Shown here: in pieces, positions 1 to 8,246 of the stretch
How positions within the stretch are numbered: the stretch's first letter is position 1
Layout: each line of letters opens with the position of its first letter
NCBI GenBank assembly: GCA_015264885.1
Contig: JABZYY010000007.1
Span: 1-28,148 of the forward strand
From: Streptococcus sp.
Lineage (GTDB): Bacteria; Bacillota; Bacilli; Lactobacillales; Aerococcaceae
Direction: 5' to 3'
Length of the DNA: 28,148 bases
Program-made: the position numbers and the translations under genes
The notes under the pieces: model-generated
Database searches by the model: none
What the model saw: only the letters and a program-made list of their open reading frames with translations
What the model was told of the DNA's origin: nothing

Positions 1-1
1 G

Positions 2-508
2 TTATTAGATGAATTAAAGAAACGCTTAGAAGATGAAAATAGTGGATTAGAGCTTCTTTTGACGGCTTCTCATTATAAACTCGTGACAAAAGCCAGTTTA
101 AAACCTTATATCGAAAAATATGCAGTTTCTCCATATTCTTCTCAATTGTCTCAGGCATCCCTAGAAACGTTAGCGATTATTGCTTATAAGCAACCTGTTA
201 CACGTGTGGATATTGAATCGATTCGTGGGGTTCAAAGTAGTGGTTCGATTCAAAAACTATTACTAAGAGATTTAATTGAAGAGGCTGGAAGATTAGAGAC
301 ACCAGGTCGTCCAAAACTGTATAAGACAACAGCATACTTCATGGATTACTTTGGATTAGAATCTCTTGATGCCCTACCAGATGCTTCTGATTTATTCGAT
401 TTAGATTCTGAAGAAGCAAACCAATTGTTTAGAGATAATCATGATTTGTTTGAAGAGTTGGAAATGCGCTCAAAAGAACATCATGAAGTAGAAGAAGAGA
501 AAGAGTAG
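2..508 (+). CDS. scpB: Segregation and condensation protein B, 5' end cut by window
   Basis: ScpB is the winged-helix kleisin-associated subunit of the SMC-ScpA-ScpB condensin complex, which organises and helps segregate the chromosome in the cytoplasm. The reading frame is open from base 2 and no start is visible, so the N-terminal part of the first winged helix lies outside the window; an internal TTG at 59 is not the real start. About 168 residues are visible. They include the typical stretches ASLETLAIIAYKQPVTR and ESIRGVQSSGSIQKLL, followed by the PGRPKLYKTT wing of the second winged helix and an acidic C-terminal tail (EEVEEEKE type). The gene ends 8 bases before rluB, the same order as in B. 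subtilis (scpA-scpB-rluB). Identity is secure. Confidence 0.95.
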   Translation, partial: LLDELKKRLEDENSGLELLLTASHYKLVTKASLKPYIEKYAVSPYSSQLSQASLETLAIIAYKQPVTRVDIESIRGVQSSGSIQKLLLRDLIEEAGRLETPGRPKLYKTTAYFMDYFGLESLDALPDASDLFDLDSEEANQLFRDNHDLFEELEMRSKEHHEVEEEKE

Positions 509-516
509 GTTTTTTT

Positions 517-1245
517 GTGGAAAGATTACAAAAAGTAATGGCACACGCCGGTGTGGCATCCCGCAGAAAATGTGAGGCATTTATTCAAGAAGGCCGTGTG
601 AAAGTCAACGGTGAAGTTGTAAAAGAACTCGGTTTTAAAGTAGGTGCGAATGATAAAATTGAGGTAGACGGAATTCCAATTTATAAAGAAGAACCTGTGT
701 ACTTCATGTTTTATAAGCCAAAAGGCGTTCTTTCAAGTGCCAGTGATGATAAAGGAAGAACTGTTGTAACTGATTATTTCAAAGAAGTAGAGCAACGCGT
801 GTATCCAGTAGGTCGTTTGGACTATGATACTACAGGCCTTCTTTTATTAACGAATGACGGAGAGTTTTCAAACTTGATGACACATCCAAAGCATCACGTA
901 GAAAAGAAATATATCGCCAAAGTTAAAGGAATTCCAACGCCTAGACAAATGCGTCAATTGGAACGTGGAATCGTCTTAGATGGCAAGAAAACGTCAAATG
1001 CAAGAGCTCAAATCTTATCGGTAGATACAGATAAAGGAACAGGGATTGTAGCTTTAACGATTCATGAAGGCTGGAACCATCAAGTGAAGCGTATGTTTGA
1101 GGCTGTAGAGTTACCTGTTATGAAATTAAAACGTGAAGAGTTTGGATTTTTAACATTGGAAAATTTACGCCCTGGAGATTATCGTGAATTGCGACCTTTT
1201 GAAGTACAAAAGCTGATAAAACTCGCGTTAGACGATGAAAAATAA
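517..1245 (+). CDS. rluB: 23S rRNA pseudouridine synthase RluB
   Basis: RluB isomerises a uridine in helix 89/90 of 23S rRNA near the peptidyl-transferase centre (E. coli U2605 family). The 242-residue protein starts at a GTG 8 bases after scpB, with a purine-rich AGAAGAGAAAGAG stretch upstream as a weak Shine-Dalgarno. An S4 RNA-binding domain occupies about residues 1-60 (RLQKVMAHAGVASRRKCE). The RsuA/RluB/E/F catalytic motif GRLDYDTTG is at residues 99-107, with the expected nucleophile Asp102, followed by LLLLTNDGEF. Length is normal for the family. It is probably co-transcribed with scpB and ends at a strong bidirectional terminator. RluB rather than RluE/F is chosen from the scpB neighbourhood and the N-terminal S4 domain. 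Confidence 0.92.
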   Translation: MERLQKVMAHAGVASRRKCEAFIQEGRVKVNGEVVKELGFKVGANDKIEVDGIPIYKEEPVYFMFYKPKGVLSSASDDKGRTVVTDYFKEVEQRVYPVGRLDYDTTGLLLLTNDGEFSNLMTHPKHHVEKKYIAKVKGIPTPRQMRQLERGIVLDGKKTSNARAQILSVDTDKGTGIVALTIHEGWNHQVKRMFEAVELPVMKLKREEFGFLTLENLRPGDYRELRPFEVQKLIKLALDDEK

Positions 1246-1273
1246 AGGCCTATAAGGGAGTAATACAAAGAGA

Positions 1274-1304
1274 AAAACGGACTCACATTAGCTGAGTCCG
1301 TTTT
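1274..1304. terminator. Bidirectional intrinsic terminator between rluB and fer
   Basis: A perfect 12-bp stem (AAAACGGACTCA paired with TGAGTCCGTTTT) with a 7-base loop sits between two converging genes. The A-run on one arm and T-run on the other allow it to terminate transcription in both directions. Confidence 0.85.
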
Positions 1305-1310
1305 GTTTAT

Positions 1311-1565
1311 TTATTCTTCAGTAAAGGGGCTATTTTTTCGTTTAATGGCACCCGTTGGACAGGCTGTATAAGCATCTTTGAACTTTTCTAGCGTATCTTC
1401 TGGTAGTGGAACTGTTCCGGTATTGTTGTCTTGTTTTACAAAGGCAATCCCTTCAGCATCGTACTCGAAAATCTCAGGAGCACGTAGTTGACAGATGCCA
1501 CATGCGATGCAAGACTCGCAATCAACTTTTGTATAAATTTTTGAAAGAGAGGATTTATTATCCAT
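1311..1565 (-). CDS. fer: Ferredoxin, [4Fe-4S] Bacillus Fer type
   Basis: Small cytoplasmic electron carrier of 84 residues. The cluster motif CIACGIC supplies Cys19, Cys22 and Cys25, and the fourth ligand is Cys69 in ACPTGAI; this single-cluster pattern with APEIFEYD between is typical of the Bacillus-type mono-cluster [4Fe-4S] ferredoxin. An additional Cys16 (CESC) lies just ahead of the motif and is not expected to be a ligand. The ATG at 1565 is preceded on the minus strand by AAGGAG 9-10 bases upstream. That ribosome site lies inside the first codons of the divergent ypbB gene, because the two start codons overlap in one CATG. In B. subtilis fer is likewise divergent from ypbB-recS. Redox partners cannot be told from the sequence. 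Confidence 0.92.
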   Translation of the reverse strand: MDNKSSLSKIYTKVDCESCIACGICQLRAPEIFEYDAEGIAFVKQDNNTGTVPLPEDTLEKFKDAYTACPTGAIKRKNSPFTEE

Positions 1566-1566
1566 G
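1563..1566. other. Overlapping divergent start codons (CATG) of fer and ypbB
   Basis: The palindrome CATG contains the fer ATG on the minus strand (1565-1563) and the ypbB ATG on the plus strand (1564-1566). There is no intergenic DNA, so each Shine-Dalgarno, each 5' leader and each promoter must lie within the other gene. Shine-Dalgarno-like sequences are present on both sides: GAGAGG near 1546-1553 on plus, and AAGGAG near 1574-1580 on minus. Confidence 0.85.
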
Positions 1567-2631
1567 AGTCAGTACTCCTTTTATCAAATTTGGATATTAC
1601 ATGCGATCAAGTCGTATGGTGTGGTTCCGTTAAATCGATTATATCGTATTTTAACGGGAAATCGTACCATGTCGACTTTAATTGGCGTGACAGAAGATAA
1701 AACTGAAGTATTTTTTGCAAGTTTACCTCATTTAAAAGAGGAGTATTATCATCAATTATTGGACGAATTCTTGCGTGAAGGAGTACTTGGAGAAAATGAA
1801 TCAGGAGTGGTATTACTTAAAGAGATTCCTGAATTTTCTCTGGTGACAAACGGAAACCATCCTGGCAATTACTTGATGCATCCATATTCGTTTGTGCAAT
1901 TACGAGATGTCACAAGACTCTGGGTCGAATGGATTAGTTATCACCGCTATGAAGAAACAAGCTATCGTCCTTTGATTCAAAATGTATGGTTACAGCAATT
2001 ATTTAAGCGGTGGTATAAAGAAGAAAAAGAGACGATTACACCAGCTTGGTTTACTAGTGTTGTGAATGAATTCCAGGTATGGGCTAATAAACAAGATGAA
2101 TCTGTGAAAGGACATTGGGTAGGCCTTTTTAATGGAGCTAAGTCGACAGCGGCTCTAGAAACTGAGCTCGTTTCGTTGTGGTCATTTACCACTGTTGAAG
2201 ACTGTGAACCTCTTTCAAGATTAGTTTTAATGAAATGGGTGAGTGATGTCTTTGAAGGACCTGAAAATTCTCCAATCACTTATAGATGGTTTTCTAAAAT
2301 GGTTGAATGGATTTCTCAGGAAACGAGTTCCGTTCGAGAAACCGTTCGATTATTTGAAAAAGGATTAAAACGAACTGAGATTGCACGTCTTCGTAAACTC
2401 AAAGAGAGTACGATTAACGATCATCTATTAAAGCATTTGTTACTTACGAAAGATGCATCTTATAAACGTGTAGAAGAAACGAAAGCTGCTAAAGTGTACC
2501 AAACCCTCTTCGAAGATGGACAATATCCTAAATATAAAGAGGCTAAAGATCAGTTTGAATCAGAAGGGAAAAAACTAGATTTCTTTTTATTCAGATACTA
2601 TCAAATCAAGGCCTTAAAGGAGCGTGAATGA
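1564..2631 (+). CDS. ypbB: YpbB-like helix-turn-helix protein, RecQ partner
   Basis: A 355-residue cytoplasmic protein of the YpbB family, which is characteristically encoded directly before the short RecQ (RecS) in Firmicutes; its biochemical role is not established. The long N-terminal part is helical and rich in aromatic residues ([16 protein letters not shown]) with no motif I can assign. Residues about 258-295 ([21 protein letters not shown] then NDHLLKHLL) form the helix-turn-helix typical of the HTH_40 group found at the C-terminus of these proteins and of some RecQ helicases. The stop codon overlaps the upstream GTG of the recQ frame, and the recQ ribosome site AAAGGAG lies in the last ypbB codons, so the two are translationally linked. 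The split suggests YpbB may provide DNA-binding functions lacking in the short RecQ; that is inference. Confidence 0.82.
   Translation: MSQYSFYQIWILHAIKSYGVVPLNRLYRILTGNRTMSTLIGVTEDKTEVFFASLPHLKEEYYHQLLDEFLREGVLGENESGVVLLKEIPEFSLVTNGNHPGNYLMHPYSFVQLRDVTRLWVEWISYHRYEETSYRPLIQNVWLQQLFKRWYKEEKETITPAWFTSVVNEFQVWANKQDESVKGHWVGLFNGAKSTAALETELVSLWSFTTVEDCEPLSRLVLMKWVSDVFEGPENSPITYRWFSKMVEWISQETSSVRETVRLFEKGLKRTEIARLRKLKESTINDHLLKHLLLTKDASYKRVEETKAAKVYQTLFEDGQYPKYKEAKDQFESEGKKLDFFLFRYYQIKALKERE
1638..1666 (-). promoter_or_regulatory. Candidate fer promoter inside ypbB
   Basis: On the minus strand a perfect TATAAT (1643-1638) lies about 75 bases upstream of the fer start, inside the divergent ypbB coding sequence. 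The -35 region is poor and there is no TG extension, so this rests on the -10 alone and on the logic that the promoter must be inside ypbB. Confidence 0.3.
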
Positions 2632-2632
2632 C

Positions 2633-4006
2633 ATGGATCCAATATTGAATCAGTTCGGATATGATGAGTTCCGAGAAGGACAACAGGAAGTCATCACCGC
2701 TCTTGAGGAAGGACATGATGCGATTGCGATTTTACCAACGGGGAATGGGAAATCGTTTATTTATCAATATATCGGCATTAAAGAAAAATGTAGAGTGGTT
2801 ATTGTATCTCCGCTGATTGCTTTAATGGTCGACCAAGTTGCCAGTTTAAAGCAGCTCGGTATCCATAGAGCAGTGGCGATTACTTCTCTTATGACTGAAG
2901 CCGAAAAAAATTATATTTTAAGCACCTTAAATGAGTATCAATTTATCTTTGTATCTCCGGAGATGCTGCAAGCACCAAGATTCTTTAAGCAATTATCGAA
3001 GCTCGAAATAGGCTTACTCGTTGTCGATGAGGCGCATTGTATATCACAGTGGGGATATGACTTTAGAAGTGATTATCTATTTATCGGTAAGATGAGAAAG
3101 AGTTTGAAAAATCCTAGAACGTTGGCATTAACTGCTACGGCTACGACTCAAGTGGTTCATGATATTTACACTTTTTTAGGATTAAATAAAGAGGATACGA
3201 CTTATTTCCAAGGACATGCCTTCTTGAAGAATCGTGAAATTGATGTTATTTCGGTTGAAGGACTTCGCAGCAAGATGCTTTCTGAATTGTTGAAGCGTGT
3301 GGAATATCCTTGTATCGTCTATGCCTCAACGATTAAGGAGATTGAAGGGTTAAAAGAATCACTCCAAGAGGAAGGATTTACAAAAATCGATACCTTCCAT
3401 TCCAAGAGACATAGTAGCGATCGTCAAACGATTCAGCAGAAATTCTTTAGAGGAGAACTGAATATCTTATTAGCGACAAGTGCATTTGGAATGGGCATTA
3501 ATCAGTCCAATATTCGAACGATTATTCATTACCAACTTCCTCAAACGCTTGAAGATTATGTTCAACAAATTGGACGAGCTGGAAGAGACTTGCAGTTTAG
3601 TCGTTGCATTGCCTTTGTACATCCGGACGATTTTCCGCAGATGAGTCGTAAAATTGAACGGTCCTATGAAGTGGAGGACGTGGAAGAAACAGAACTGCAT
3701 CAAAATATAAAAGAAATTGCAGAGGCTTTCCATTGGAATAGTGAACAAAAGAATGAATTTATCAAGATGCAGCGGGGACGTAAATTAAAGCAATTGCGAC
3801 AGATTGAAGAATTTGCGACCACAAGTCAGTGCAAAGAACAGTTCTTAGCGCAGTTCTTCGGAGAAAATCGGAAAGAACCGTGTGGCAAGTGTAGTAGCTG
3901 TAGACATCTTGATCTATTCTTATTAGAGATCACATCGAAATGGAATGAAGAACAATCGAGTCAAAAGTCCTTTGAAGAAAGCTTTAAAATTTTATTTAAT
4001 CTATGA
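2633..4006 (+). CDS. recQ: Short ATP-dependent DNA helicase RecQ (RecS type)
   Basis: Superfamily 2 3'-5' DNA helicase acting in recombination and fork repair. I place the start at ATG 2633 (457 residues) because AAAGGAG (2616-2622) is 10 bases upstream; a GTG at 2624 is too close to that site. Visible motifs: motif 0 FREGQQEVI, Walker A TGNGKS (residues 36-41, where most RecQ proteins have TGGGKS), DEAH at 132-135 followed by CISQWG, ALTATAT (motif III), and QIGRAGRD (motif VI). Four cysteines (400, 417, 420, 423; CGKCSSC at the end) match the RecQ zinc site. The protein stops about there, so it lacks the HRDC domain and has little or no winged helix, like B. subtilis RecS and unlike full-length RecQ of about 600 residues. 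It follows ypbB in the same transcript. Confidence 0.93.
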   Translation: MDPILNQFGYDEFREGQQEVITALEEGHDAIAILPTGNGKSFIYQYIGIKEKCRVVIVSPLIALMVDQVASLKQLGIHRAVAITSLMTEAEKNYILSTLNEYQFIFVSPEMLQAPRFFKQLSKLEIGLLVVDEAHCISQWGYDFRSDYLFIGKMRKSLKNPRTLALTATATTQVVHDIYTFLGLNKEDTTYFQGHAFLKNREIDVISVEGLRSKMLSELLKRVEYPCIVYASTIKEIEGLKESLQEEGFTKIDTFHSKRHSSDRQTIQQKFFRGELNILLATSAFGMGINQSNIRTIIHYQLPQTLEDYVQQIGRAGRDLQFSRCIAFVHPDDFPQMSRKIERSYEVEDVEETELHQNIKEIAEAFHWNSEQKNEFIKMQRGRKLKQLRQIEEFATTSQCKEQFLAQFFGENRKEPCGKCSSCRHLDLFLLEITSKWNEEQSSQKSFEESFKILFNL

Positions 4007-4025
4007 TTAAATAGAGTGATTTTTT
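3994..4025 (+). terminator. Weak terminator-like hairpin at the recQ stop codon
   Basis: ATTTAATC and GATTAAAT form a perfect 8-bp stem with a 3-base loop overlapping the recQ stop codon, and a T6 run follows after a 7-base gap. The stem is AU-rich and the T run is displaced, so termination is doubtful. Confidence 0.3.
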
Positions 4026-4060
4026 GAGAAATTATGCTACAATAGTACTAAAGTAAAAGT

Positions 4061-4089
4061 TTGCCCTGAGTGTAAGAATATGCTATATT
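4061..4089 (+). promoter_or_regulatory. Probable promoter for the LysM gene
   Basis: TTGCCC (4061-4066), a 17-base spacer and TATATT (4084-4089) preceded by TGC, an extended -10. A second extended -10, TGC-TACAAT (4035-4043), lies 46 bases upstream without a clear -35. Either or both could serve the LysM gene at 4142. Confidence 0.5.
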
Positions 4090-4141
4090 GTGTAATGAAT
4101 TGACTGAGGATAGCATTGGGTCAAATTAGGAGGATTTTTGA

Positions 4142-4714
4142 ATGAGCGATAACTTTAATAATAACGAAGATTTTAATCAAACAGAAGAACAACCATGGGA
4201 AAGAAAATTTGGCGAAGAAGAGAATTTAAAGAATCGTCAATTCTCTCGTAGTGCTAGAAACTCAGGTGGGAAAGCAGTAGCACCATTATCAAATGTTTTA
4301 TTATTTGTATTTTTAATTGTAATTGTAGCACCAGTATTATTTATGATGTGGTTTTCAATTAGCAATAATAGTAACCAAGTAAAACCAAGAACAGCTGATG
4401 ATGTAATGTTAACGAAGACTGTTGAAACTACAACAGCAACTCCAGAAACAACAGCTGCTACAACAAAAAAAGAGGCTACAACTACAGCTAACGAAGCAAC
4501 AACAACTGCACCTCGTCAAGCTGAAACAACTCAACAAACACCTACAACTCAAGCGCAACAAAATGGTAACTATGGTACATACACTGTTAAAGCTGGAGAT
4601 ACTTTATATCGTATCGCTGTTAACCACGGTATGGACGTAGCAACATTAAAACAAATTAATGGTCTTACAGGAGATAACATTGCTCCAGGAACAACATTAA
4701 AAGTTGCACAATAA
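4142..4714 (+). CDS. ypbE: Membrane-anchored LysM-domain protein, YpbE-like
   Basis: A 190-residue bitopic membrane protein with its C-terminus outside. Residues 1-48 are charged, cytoplasmic and lack a cleavable signal. A single hydrophobic segment runs about 50-72 ([20 protein letters not shown]). Residues about 92-142 are a low-complexity linker made of Thr, Ala, Gln and Glu ([21 protein letters not shown] types), probably an extended wall-spanning stalk. Residues 145-189 are one LysM domain ([17 protein letters not shown]...LKQING) that should bind peptidoglycan N-acetylglucosamine. No catalytic domain is present, so a structural or sensing role is more likely than hydrolysis. The start has a strong AGGAGG 8 bases upstream. 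YpbE in B. subtilis also lies downstream of the recQ/recS pair and carries LysM, supporting orthology. Confidence 0.82.
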   Translation: MSDNFNNNEDFNQTEEQPWERKFGEEENLKNRQFSRSARNSGGKAVAPLSNVLLFVFLIVIVAPVLFMMWFSISNNSNQVKPRTADDVMLTKTVETTTATPETTAATTKKEATTTANEATTTAPRQAETTQQTPTTQAQQNGNYGTYTVKAGDTLYRIAVNHGMDVATLKQINGLTGDNIAPGTTLKVAQ

Positions 4715-4733
4715 TAGATGACTATATTAGTGG

Positions 4734-4769
4734 AAGTCTGAGACGCAAGACGTTTCAGACTTTCTTTTT
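4734..4769 (+). terminator. Intrinsic terminator directly before the cmk ribosome site
   Basis: A 12-bp stem (AAGTCTGAGACG with CGTTTCAGACTT, one G-U pair), a 5-base loop and the T-rich tail TTTCTTTTT. It ends only 4 bases before the cmk Shine-Dalgarno, so cmk needs read-through of this element unless an unrecognised promoter lies very close. Confidence 0.8.
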
Positions 4770-4785
4770 GAGAAGGAGAGAGAAT

Positions 4786-5451
4786 ATGCAAGTTGCTATT
4801 GATGGACCAGCTTCGTCTGGGAAAAGTACAATTTCAAAACTAATTGCCAAAGAAACTGATTTTCTTTATCTAGATACTGGTGCGATGTATCGTGCCACAA
4901 CATTGGCATTTTTAAGAAATAATATTTCAGTTGATGATGCGTCAGCAATTGATGAATTGCTAGAAAACTTAGTCATCAGTTTTAAAAATACTGAAGATGG
5001 CCAACTTGTTTTCTTAAACGGGGAAGATGTGACGCGTGAAATTCGTGATCTTGAAGTTACAAGAAATGTGTCTGAAGTTTCAGCAATTAAAGCAGTTCGT
5101 GTAAAACTTGTAAAGATGCAACAAGAGATTGCAGAGAACCATTCGATTATTATGGATGGTCGAGATATTGGTACTGTAGTGCTTCCAAATGCTGAGTTGA
5201 AGATTTTCTTAGTTGCGTCTGTAAAAGAACGTGCACTTCGTCGATTCAGAGAAAACCAAGAAAAGGGCATTGAATTATCCCTTGAAAAATTAGAAGAAGA
5301 AATCGCTCATCGGGACTTTTTAGATAGTACTCGTAAAGAGTCACCATTGAAAAAAGCGGATGATGCAATTGAAATCGATACAACAAGCCTATCAATTCAA
5401 GAAGTCGTTTCTAAAATTACGAATCTTATCCAAGAAAAGTTAACGAACTAA
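4786..5451 (+). CDS. cmk: Cytidylate kinase
   Basis: Phosphorylates CMP and dCMP to the diphosphates with ATP, feeding CTP and dCTP pools. The 221-residue start at ATG 4786 is chosen because AAGGAG (4773-4778) is 7 bases upstream; an in-frame TTG at 4768 lies on the terminator tail and is rejected. The P-loop GPASSGKST occupies residues 7-15, followed by [10 protein letters not shown] (CMP-kinase signature), [14 protein letters not shown] (CMP-binding), and a C-terminal lid with [10 protein letters not shown] and [13 protein letters not shown]. Length is standard for bacterial Cmk. It is followed by ypfD, the same pairing as in B. subtilis and, as cmk-rpsA, in many bacteria. No clear promoter is visible upstream. 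Confidence 0.96.
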   Translation: MQVAIDGPASSGKSTISKLIAKETDFLYLDTGAMYRATTLAFLRNNISVDDASAIDELLENLVISFKNTEDGQLVFLNGEDVTREIRDLEVTRNVSEVSAIKAVRVKLVKMQQEIAENHSIIMDGRDIGTVVLPNAELKIFLVASVKERALRRFRENQEKGIELSLEKLEEEIAHRDFLDSTRKESPLKKADDAIEIDTTSLSIQEVVSKITNLIQEKLTN

Positions 5452-5492
5452 CCAGATTTTACAAAAAAACACTAGAATTCGTTTTCATTTAG

Positions 5493-5501
5493 TGGTATGA
5501 T
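5493..5501 (+). promoter_or_regulatory. Candidate extended -10 promoter for ypfD
   Basis: TGG-TATGAT is an extended -10; the -35 position (TAGAAT, 5473-5478) is poor. It would start RNA near 5508, about 75 bases before the ypfD ATG and just ahead of an AU-rich hairpin at 5511-5547. Confidence 0.4.
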
Positions 5502-5510
5502 TGTAAGTGG

Positions 5511-5547
5511 ATAAAAAGTTTTATTTTACACAAAAATCAAACTTTAT
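5511..5547 (+). promoter_or_regulatory. AU-rich hairpin in the predicted ypfD leader
   Basis: ATAAA and TTTAT, then GTTT and AAAC, then ATTTT and AAAAT pair around the loop ACACA, with a 2-base bulge and one mismatch. It has 14 pairs but only one G-C, so it is not strong. No T-run follows, which argues against a terminator. Confidence 0.3.
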
Positions 5548-5582
5548 GTTCGCATGAATTGTCGCGCTTAGGAGGAAGTCAC

Positions 5583-6776
5583 ATGTCAGAATTACAAACA
5601 ATGCAAGATGCGCTCGATATCGTTAAAGATATTCAAATCGGAGATTTAGTACAAGGTGAAGTATTAACTCTACAAGATAAACAAGCCATCGTCGGAATTA
5701 TCGGTGGAGGAGTTGAAGGAGTTATTCCTTTCAATGAATTATCTACATCACCAGTTGAACGTGTAGAAGACGTTTTAGCTGTTGGGGATGTTGTTGATTT
5801 AGTAGTCATCAAACAAATCAAAGATAAAGAAAATGGAAGTTTCTTACTTTCTAAAAAACGTGTAGATGCACGTAAAGTTTGGGAAGAAATTCAAGCTAAA
5901 TTCGATAACAAAGAAATCATCGAAGCTCCAGTTGTGGATGCTGTTAAAGGTGGTTTAGTAGTGGATGCAGGAGTTCGTGCTTTCGTACCAGCTTCAATGG
6001 TATCAGACCACTATGTTGATAACTTAGCTCAATTCAAAGGCCAAACATTAGCTTTTGAAATCGTTGAAATCGAACCAAGCGAAAATCGTTTAATCTTATC
6101 ACGTAAAAACTTAGTTGCAGCTGAAAAAGCAGCTAAGCGTGCAGCTGTATTTGAAGCAATTCAAGAAGGTTCTGTAGTGACTGGTAAAGTAGCTCGATTA
6201 ACAAACTTTGGTGCGTTTATTGACTTAGGTGGTGTGGATGGATTAGTTCACATCTCACAAATCTCTCACGAGCACGTTGCGAAAGCAAGCGACAAATTAA
6301 AAGTTGGCGAAGAAGTGCAAGCTAAAGTAATCTCAGTGGATCCAGAAAGCGGACGTGTATCATTATCAATCAAAGATACATTAGCAGGACCATGGGATAA
6401 CATTGAAGAACGTGCAGCAGTTGGTTCTGTATTAGATGGTTTAGTAAAACGTCTAACTACATTTGGAGCATTTGTTGAATTATTCCCTGGAGTAGAAGGA
6501 TTAGTTCACATCTCACAAATTGCTCACCAACATATTGCAACACCACACGAAGTTCTTAAAGAAGGTCAAGAAGTTCAAGTGAAAGTTCTTGAAGTTCATC
6601 CAGAACAACAACGTATTTCTTTAAGTATTAAAGCTTTACAAGAAGCTCCAAAACCTGAAAAAGAAGAAGTTGAAGAAGTGGTTGAAGAAACTTACGAATT
6701 ACCTGAAGAAGATGTTTCATTCTCTTTAGCTGATCGTTTAGGTGATCAACTTTCTGAACTTAAAGTTGAAGAATAA
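5583..6776 (+). CDS. rpsA: S1-domain RNA-binding protein (ribosomal protein S1 homologue)
   Basis: A 397-residue protein with four S1 (OB-fold) RNA-binding domains at about residues 17-86, 104-170, 190-260 and 275-345. The last two show the well-conserved pattern [20 protein letters not shown] and [20 protein letters not shown]. The tail after residue 350 is acidic ([20 protein letters not shown]). Six-domain proteins of E. coli recruit mRNA to the 30S subunit; the four-domain Firmicute version (YpfD in B. subtilis) is shorter and its role in initiation is less clear. The start at ATG 5583 is set by AGGAGG (5570-5575). Codons are those of a highly expressed gene. It has its own candidate promoter and terminator and follows cmk. 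Confidence 0.92.
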   Translation: MSELQTMQDALDIVKDIQIGDLVQGEVLTLQDKQAIVGIIGGGVEGVIPFNELSTSPVERVEDVLAVGDVVDLVVIKQIKDKENGSFLLSKKRVDARKVWEEIQAKFDNKEIIEAPVVDAVKGGLVVDAGVRAFVPASMVSDHYVDNLAQFKGQTLAFEIVEIEPSENRLILSRKNLVAAEKAAKRAAVFEAIQEGSVVTGKVARLTNFGAFIDLGGVDGLVHISQISHEHVAKASDKLKVGEEVQAKVISVDPESGRVSLSIKDTLAGPWDNIEERAAVGSVLDGLVKRLTTFGAFVELFPGVEGLVHISQIAHQHIATPHEVLKEGQEVQVKVLEVHPEQQRISLSIKALQEAPKPEKEEVEEVVEETYELPEEDVSFSLADRLGDQLSELKVEE

Positions 6777-6799
6777 CATTCAAATAAAAGTTAAGTGGA

Positions 6800-6829
6800 A
6801 ATAGTCTGGACTGGTTCCAGACTATTTTT
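6800..6829 (+). terminator. Intrinsic terminator after rpsA, close to der
   Basis: An 11-bp perfect stem (AATAGTCTGGA with TCCAGACTATT), 5-base loop and T5 tail. It ends 18 bases before the der Shine-Dalgarno. Confidence 0.85.
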
Positions 6830-6859
6830 ATGATAGAATTAGAGAAAAGGAGGAATAGT

Positions 6860-8173
6860 ATGTCAACACCAGTTATTGCCGTTGTAGGAAGACCAAATGT
6901 CGGAAAATCTACAATTTTTAACCGTATTGTCGGAGAACGTATCTCTATCGTAGAAGATATCGCCGGAGTCACTCGTGACCGTATCTATTCTGAAGGTGAG
7001 TGGTTAGGTCACTCCTTTAATATTATTGATACAGGTGGAATTGATATTACGGATGAACCGTTTATGTCAAACATCCGTATGCAAGCAGAAATTGCGATGG
7101 AAGAAGCCGATGTGATTATCTTTCTAACAAGTGTAAAAGAGGGCGTAACAACGACTGATGAACACATTGCAAAATTACTCTATCGTACAAATAAGCCAGT
7201 TTTACTTGCTGTTAATAAAGTAGATAATCCTGAATTACGTTCTGAAATTTTTGATTTCTATTCATTAGGATTCGGTGAGCCATTCCCAATTTCTGGAAGT
7301 CATGGATTAGGGCTTGGAGATTTATTAGATGCAGCAGTAAAAGCCTTCCCTGAAGAGAATGATGACGAAGAGGATAAAGACATCATTAAGTTTAGCTTCA
7401 TCGGTCGTCCAAACGTAGGAAAATCAAGCTTAGTGAATGCAATGCTTGGAGAAGAGCGTGTCATTGTATCTAATGTTGCTGGAACAACTCGTGATGCCAT
7501 CGATACGAGGTTTGAAGACGAAGAAGGTACTATCTTCAAGATGATTGATACTGCCGGTATTCGTAAGAAAGGCCGTGTCTTTGAATCAACTGAAAAATAT
7601 AGTGTCTTACGTGCCCTAAGAGCGATTGAGCGAAGCGACATTGTTTGTGTGGTCTTGAATGCCGAAGAGGGAATTCAAGAACAAGATAAGAAGATTGCAG
7701 GTTACGCTCACGAAGCAGGTAAGGGTGTCGTTATTTTAGTGAATAAATGGGATACGCTTGAAAAAGATAATTCGACTTATAAAGAATTTGAAGATAAGAT
7801 TCGTCAAGAGTTCTTATACTTATCTTATGCTCCAATTATTTTTGTATCTGCGAAGACAAAACAACGTCTTACAAAAATTCCACCAATCTTAAAAGAGATT
7901 CATGAAGTTCGTTCACGTCGTATTTCATCTTCTGTATTGAATGATGTATTAATGGATGCGATTGCGATGAACCCAACTCCAACGGATAAAGGGAACCGTT
8001 TGAAGATTTACTATATGACGCAAGTAGCGATTCAACCACCAACATTTGTCACATTTGTAAATGATGTTGAATTGATGCATTTCTCATACGAACGTTTCTT
8101 AGAAAACCGAATTCGCTCAGCATTTGGATTCGAAGGAACACCAATTCATATGATTACGCGTCAAAGAAAGTAA
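6860..8173 (+). CDS. der: Ribosome-assembly GTPase Der (EngA)
   Basis: Essential double-GTPase that matures the 50S ribosomal subunit. The 437-residue start is ATG 6860, 6 bases after AAGGAGG; an in-frame ATG at 6830 lies on the terminator tail. GTPase domain 1 has GRPNVGKS (residues 10-17), DTGG and NKVD. GTPase domain 2 has GRPNVGKS (182-189), [10 protein letters not shown] and NKWD. Between them is an acidic linker ([10 protein letters not shown]). The C-terminal KH-like domain runs from about residue 350 ([20 protein letters not shown]). Length agrees with B. subtilis Der (436). Preceded by a terminator with no clear promoter, so expression may depend on read-through from rpsA or on a very short-leader start. 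Confidence 0.97.
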   Translation: MSTPVIAVVGRPNVGKSTIFNRIVGERISIVEDIAGVTRDRIYSEGEWLGHSFNIIDTGGIDITDEPFMSNIRMQAEIAMEEADVIIFLTSVKEGVTTTDEHIAKLLYRTNKPVLLAVNKVDNPELRSEIFDFYSLGFGEPFPISGSHGLGLGDLLDAAVKAFPEENDDEEDKDIIKFSFIGRPNVGKSSLVNAMLGEERVIVSNVAGTTRDAIDTRFEDEEGTIFKMIDTAGIRKKGRVFESTEKYSVLRALRAIERSDIVCVVLNAEEGIQEQDKKIAGYAHEAGKGVVILVNKWDTLEKDNSTYKEFEDKIRQEFLYLSYAPIIFVSAKTKQRLTKIPPILKEIHEVRSRRISSSVLNDVLMDAIAMNPTPTDKGNRLKIYYMTQVAIQPPTFVTFVNDVELMHFSYERFLENRIRSAFGFEGTPIHMITRQRK

Positions 8174-8212
8174 AAAAATTCATAGCAAGCTTATAAAACA
8201 GGATATAAAACG

Positions 8213-8241
8213 TTGAAACTATTGAGGTTGAATGGTATAAT
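8213..8241 (+). promoter_or_regulatory. Strong promoter of hup
   Basis: TTGAAA (8213-8218), an exact 17-base spacer and a perfect TATAAT (8236-8241) preceded by TGG, an extended -10. RNA should start near 8248, giving a leader of about 90 bases. Confidence 0.85.
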
Positions 8242-8246
8242 CTAGA

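Noticed and set aside
4422..4640. 72-residue Gln/Leu-rich frame on the plus strand
   Set aside because: It is the +1 shadow of the Thr/Ala-rich stalk of the LysM gene and has no ribosome site.
4866..5270. 134-residue antisense frame within cmk
   Set aside because: Opposite-strand shadow of a clear cmk gene; Ser-rich random-like protein without start signals.
6831..6839. TGA-TAGAAT as the der promoter
   Set aside because: A good extended -10, but the RNA start would fall directly on the ribosome site (leader of about 14 bases) and there is no -35; kept only as a possibility in the findings.
7300..7641. 113-residue antisense frame within der
   Set aside because: Shadow of the second GTPase domain; no ribosome site or recognisable motif.
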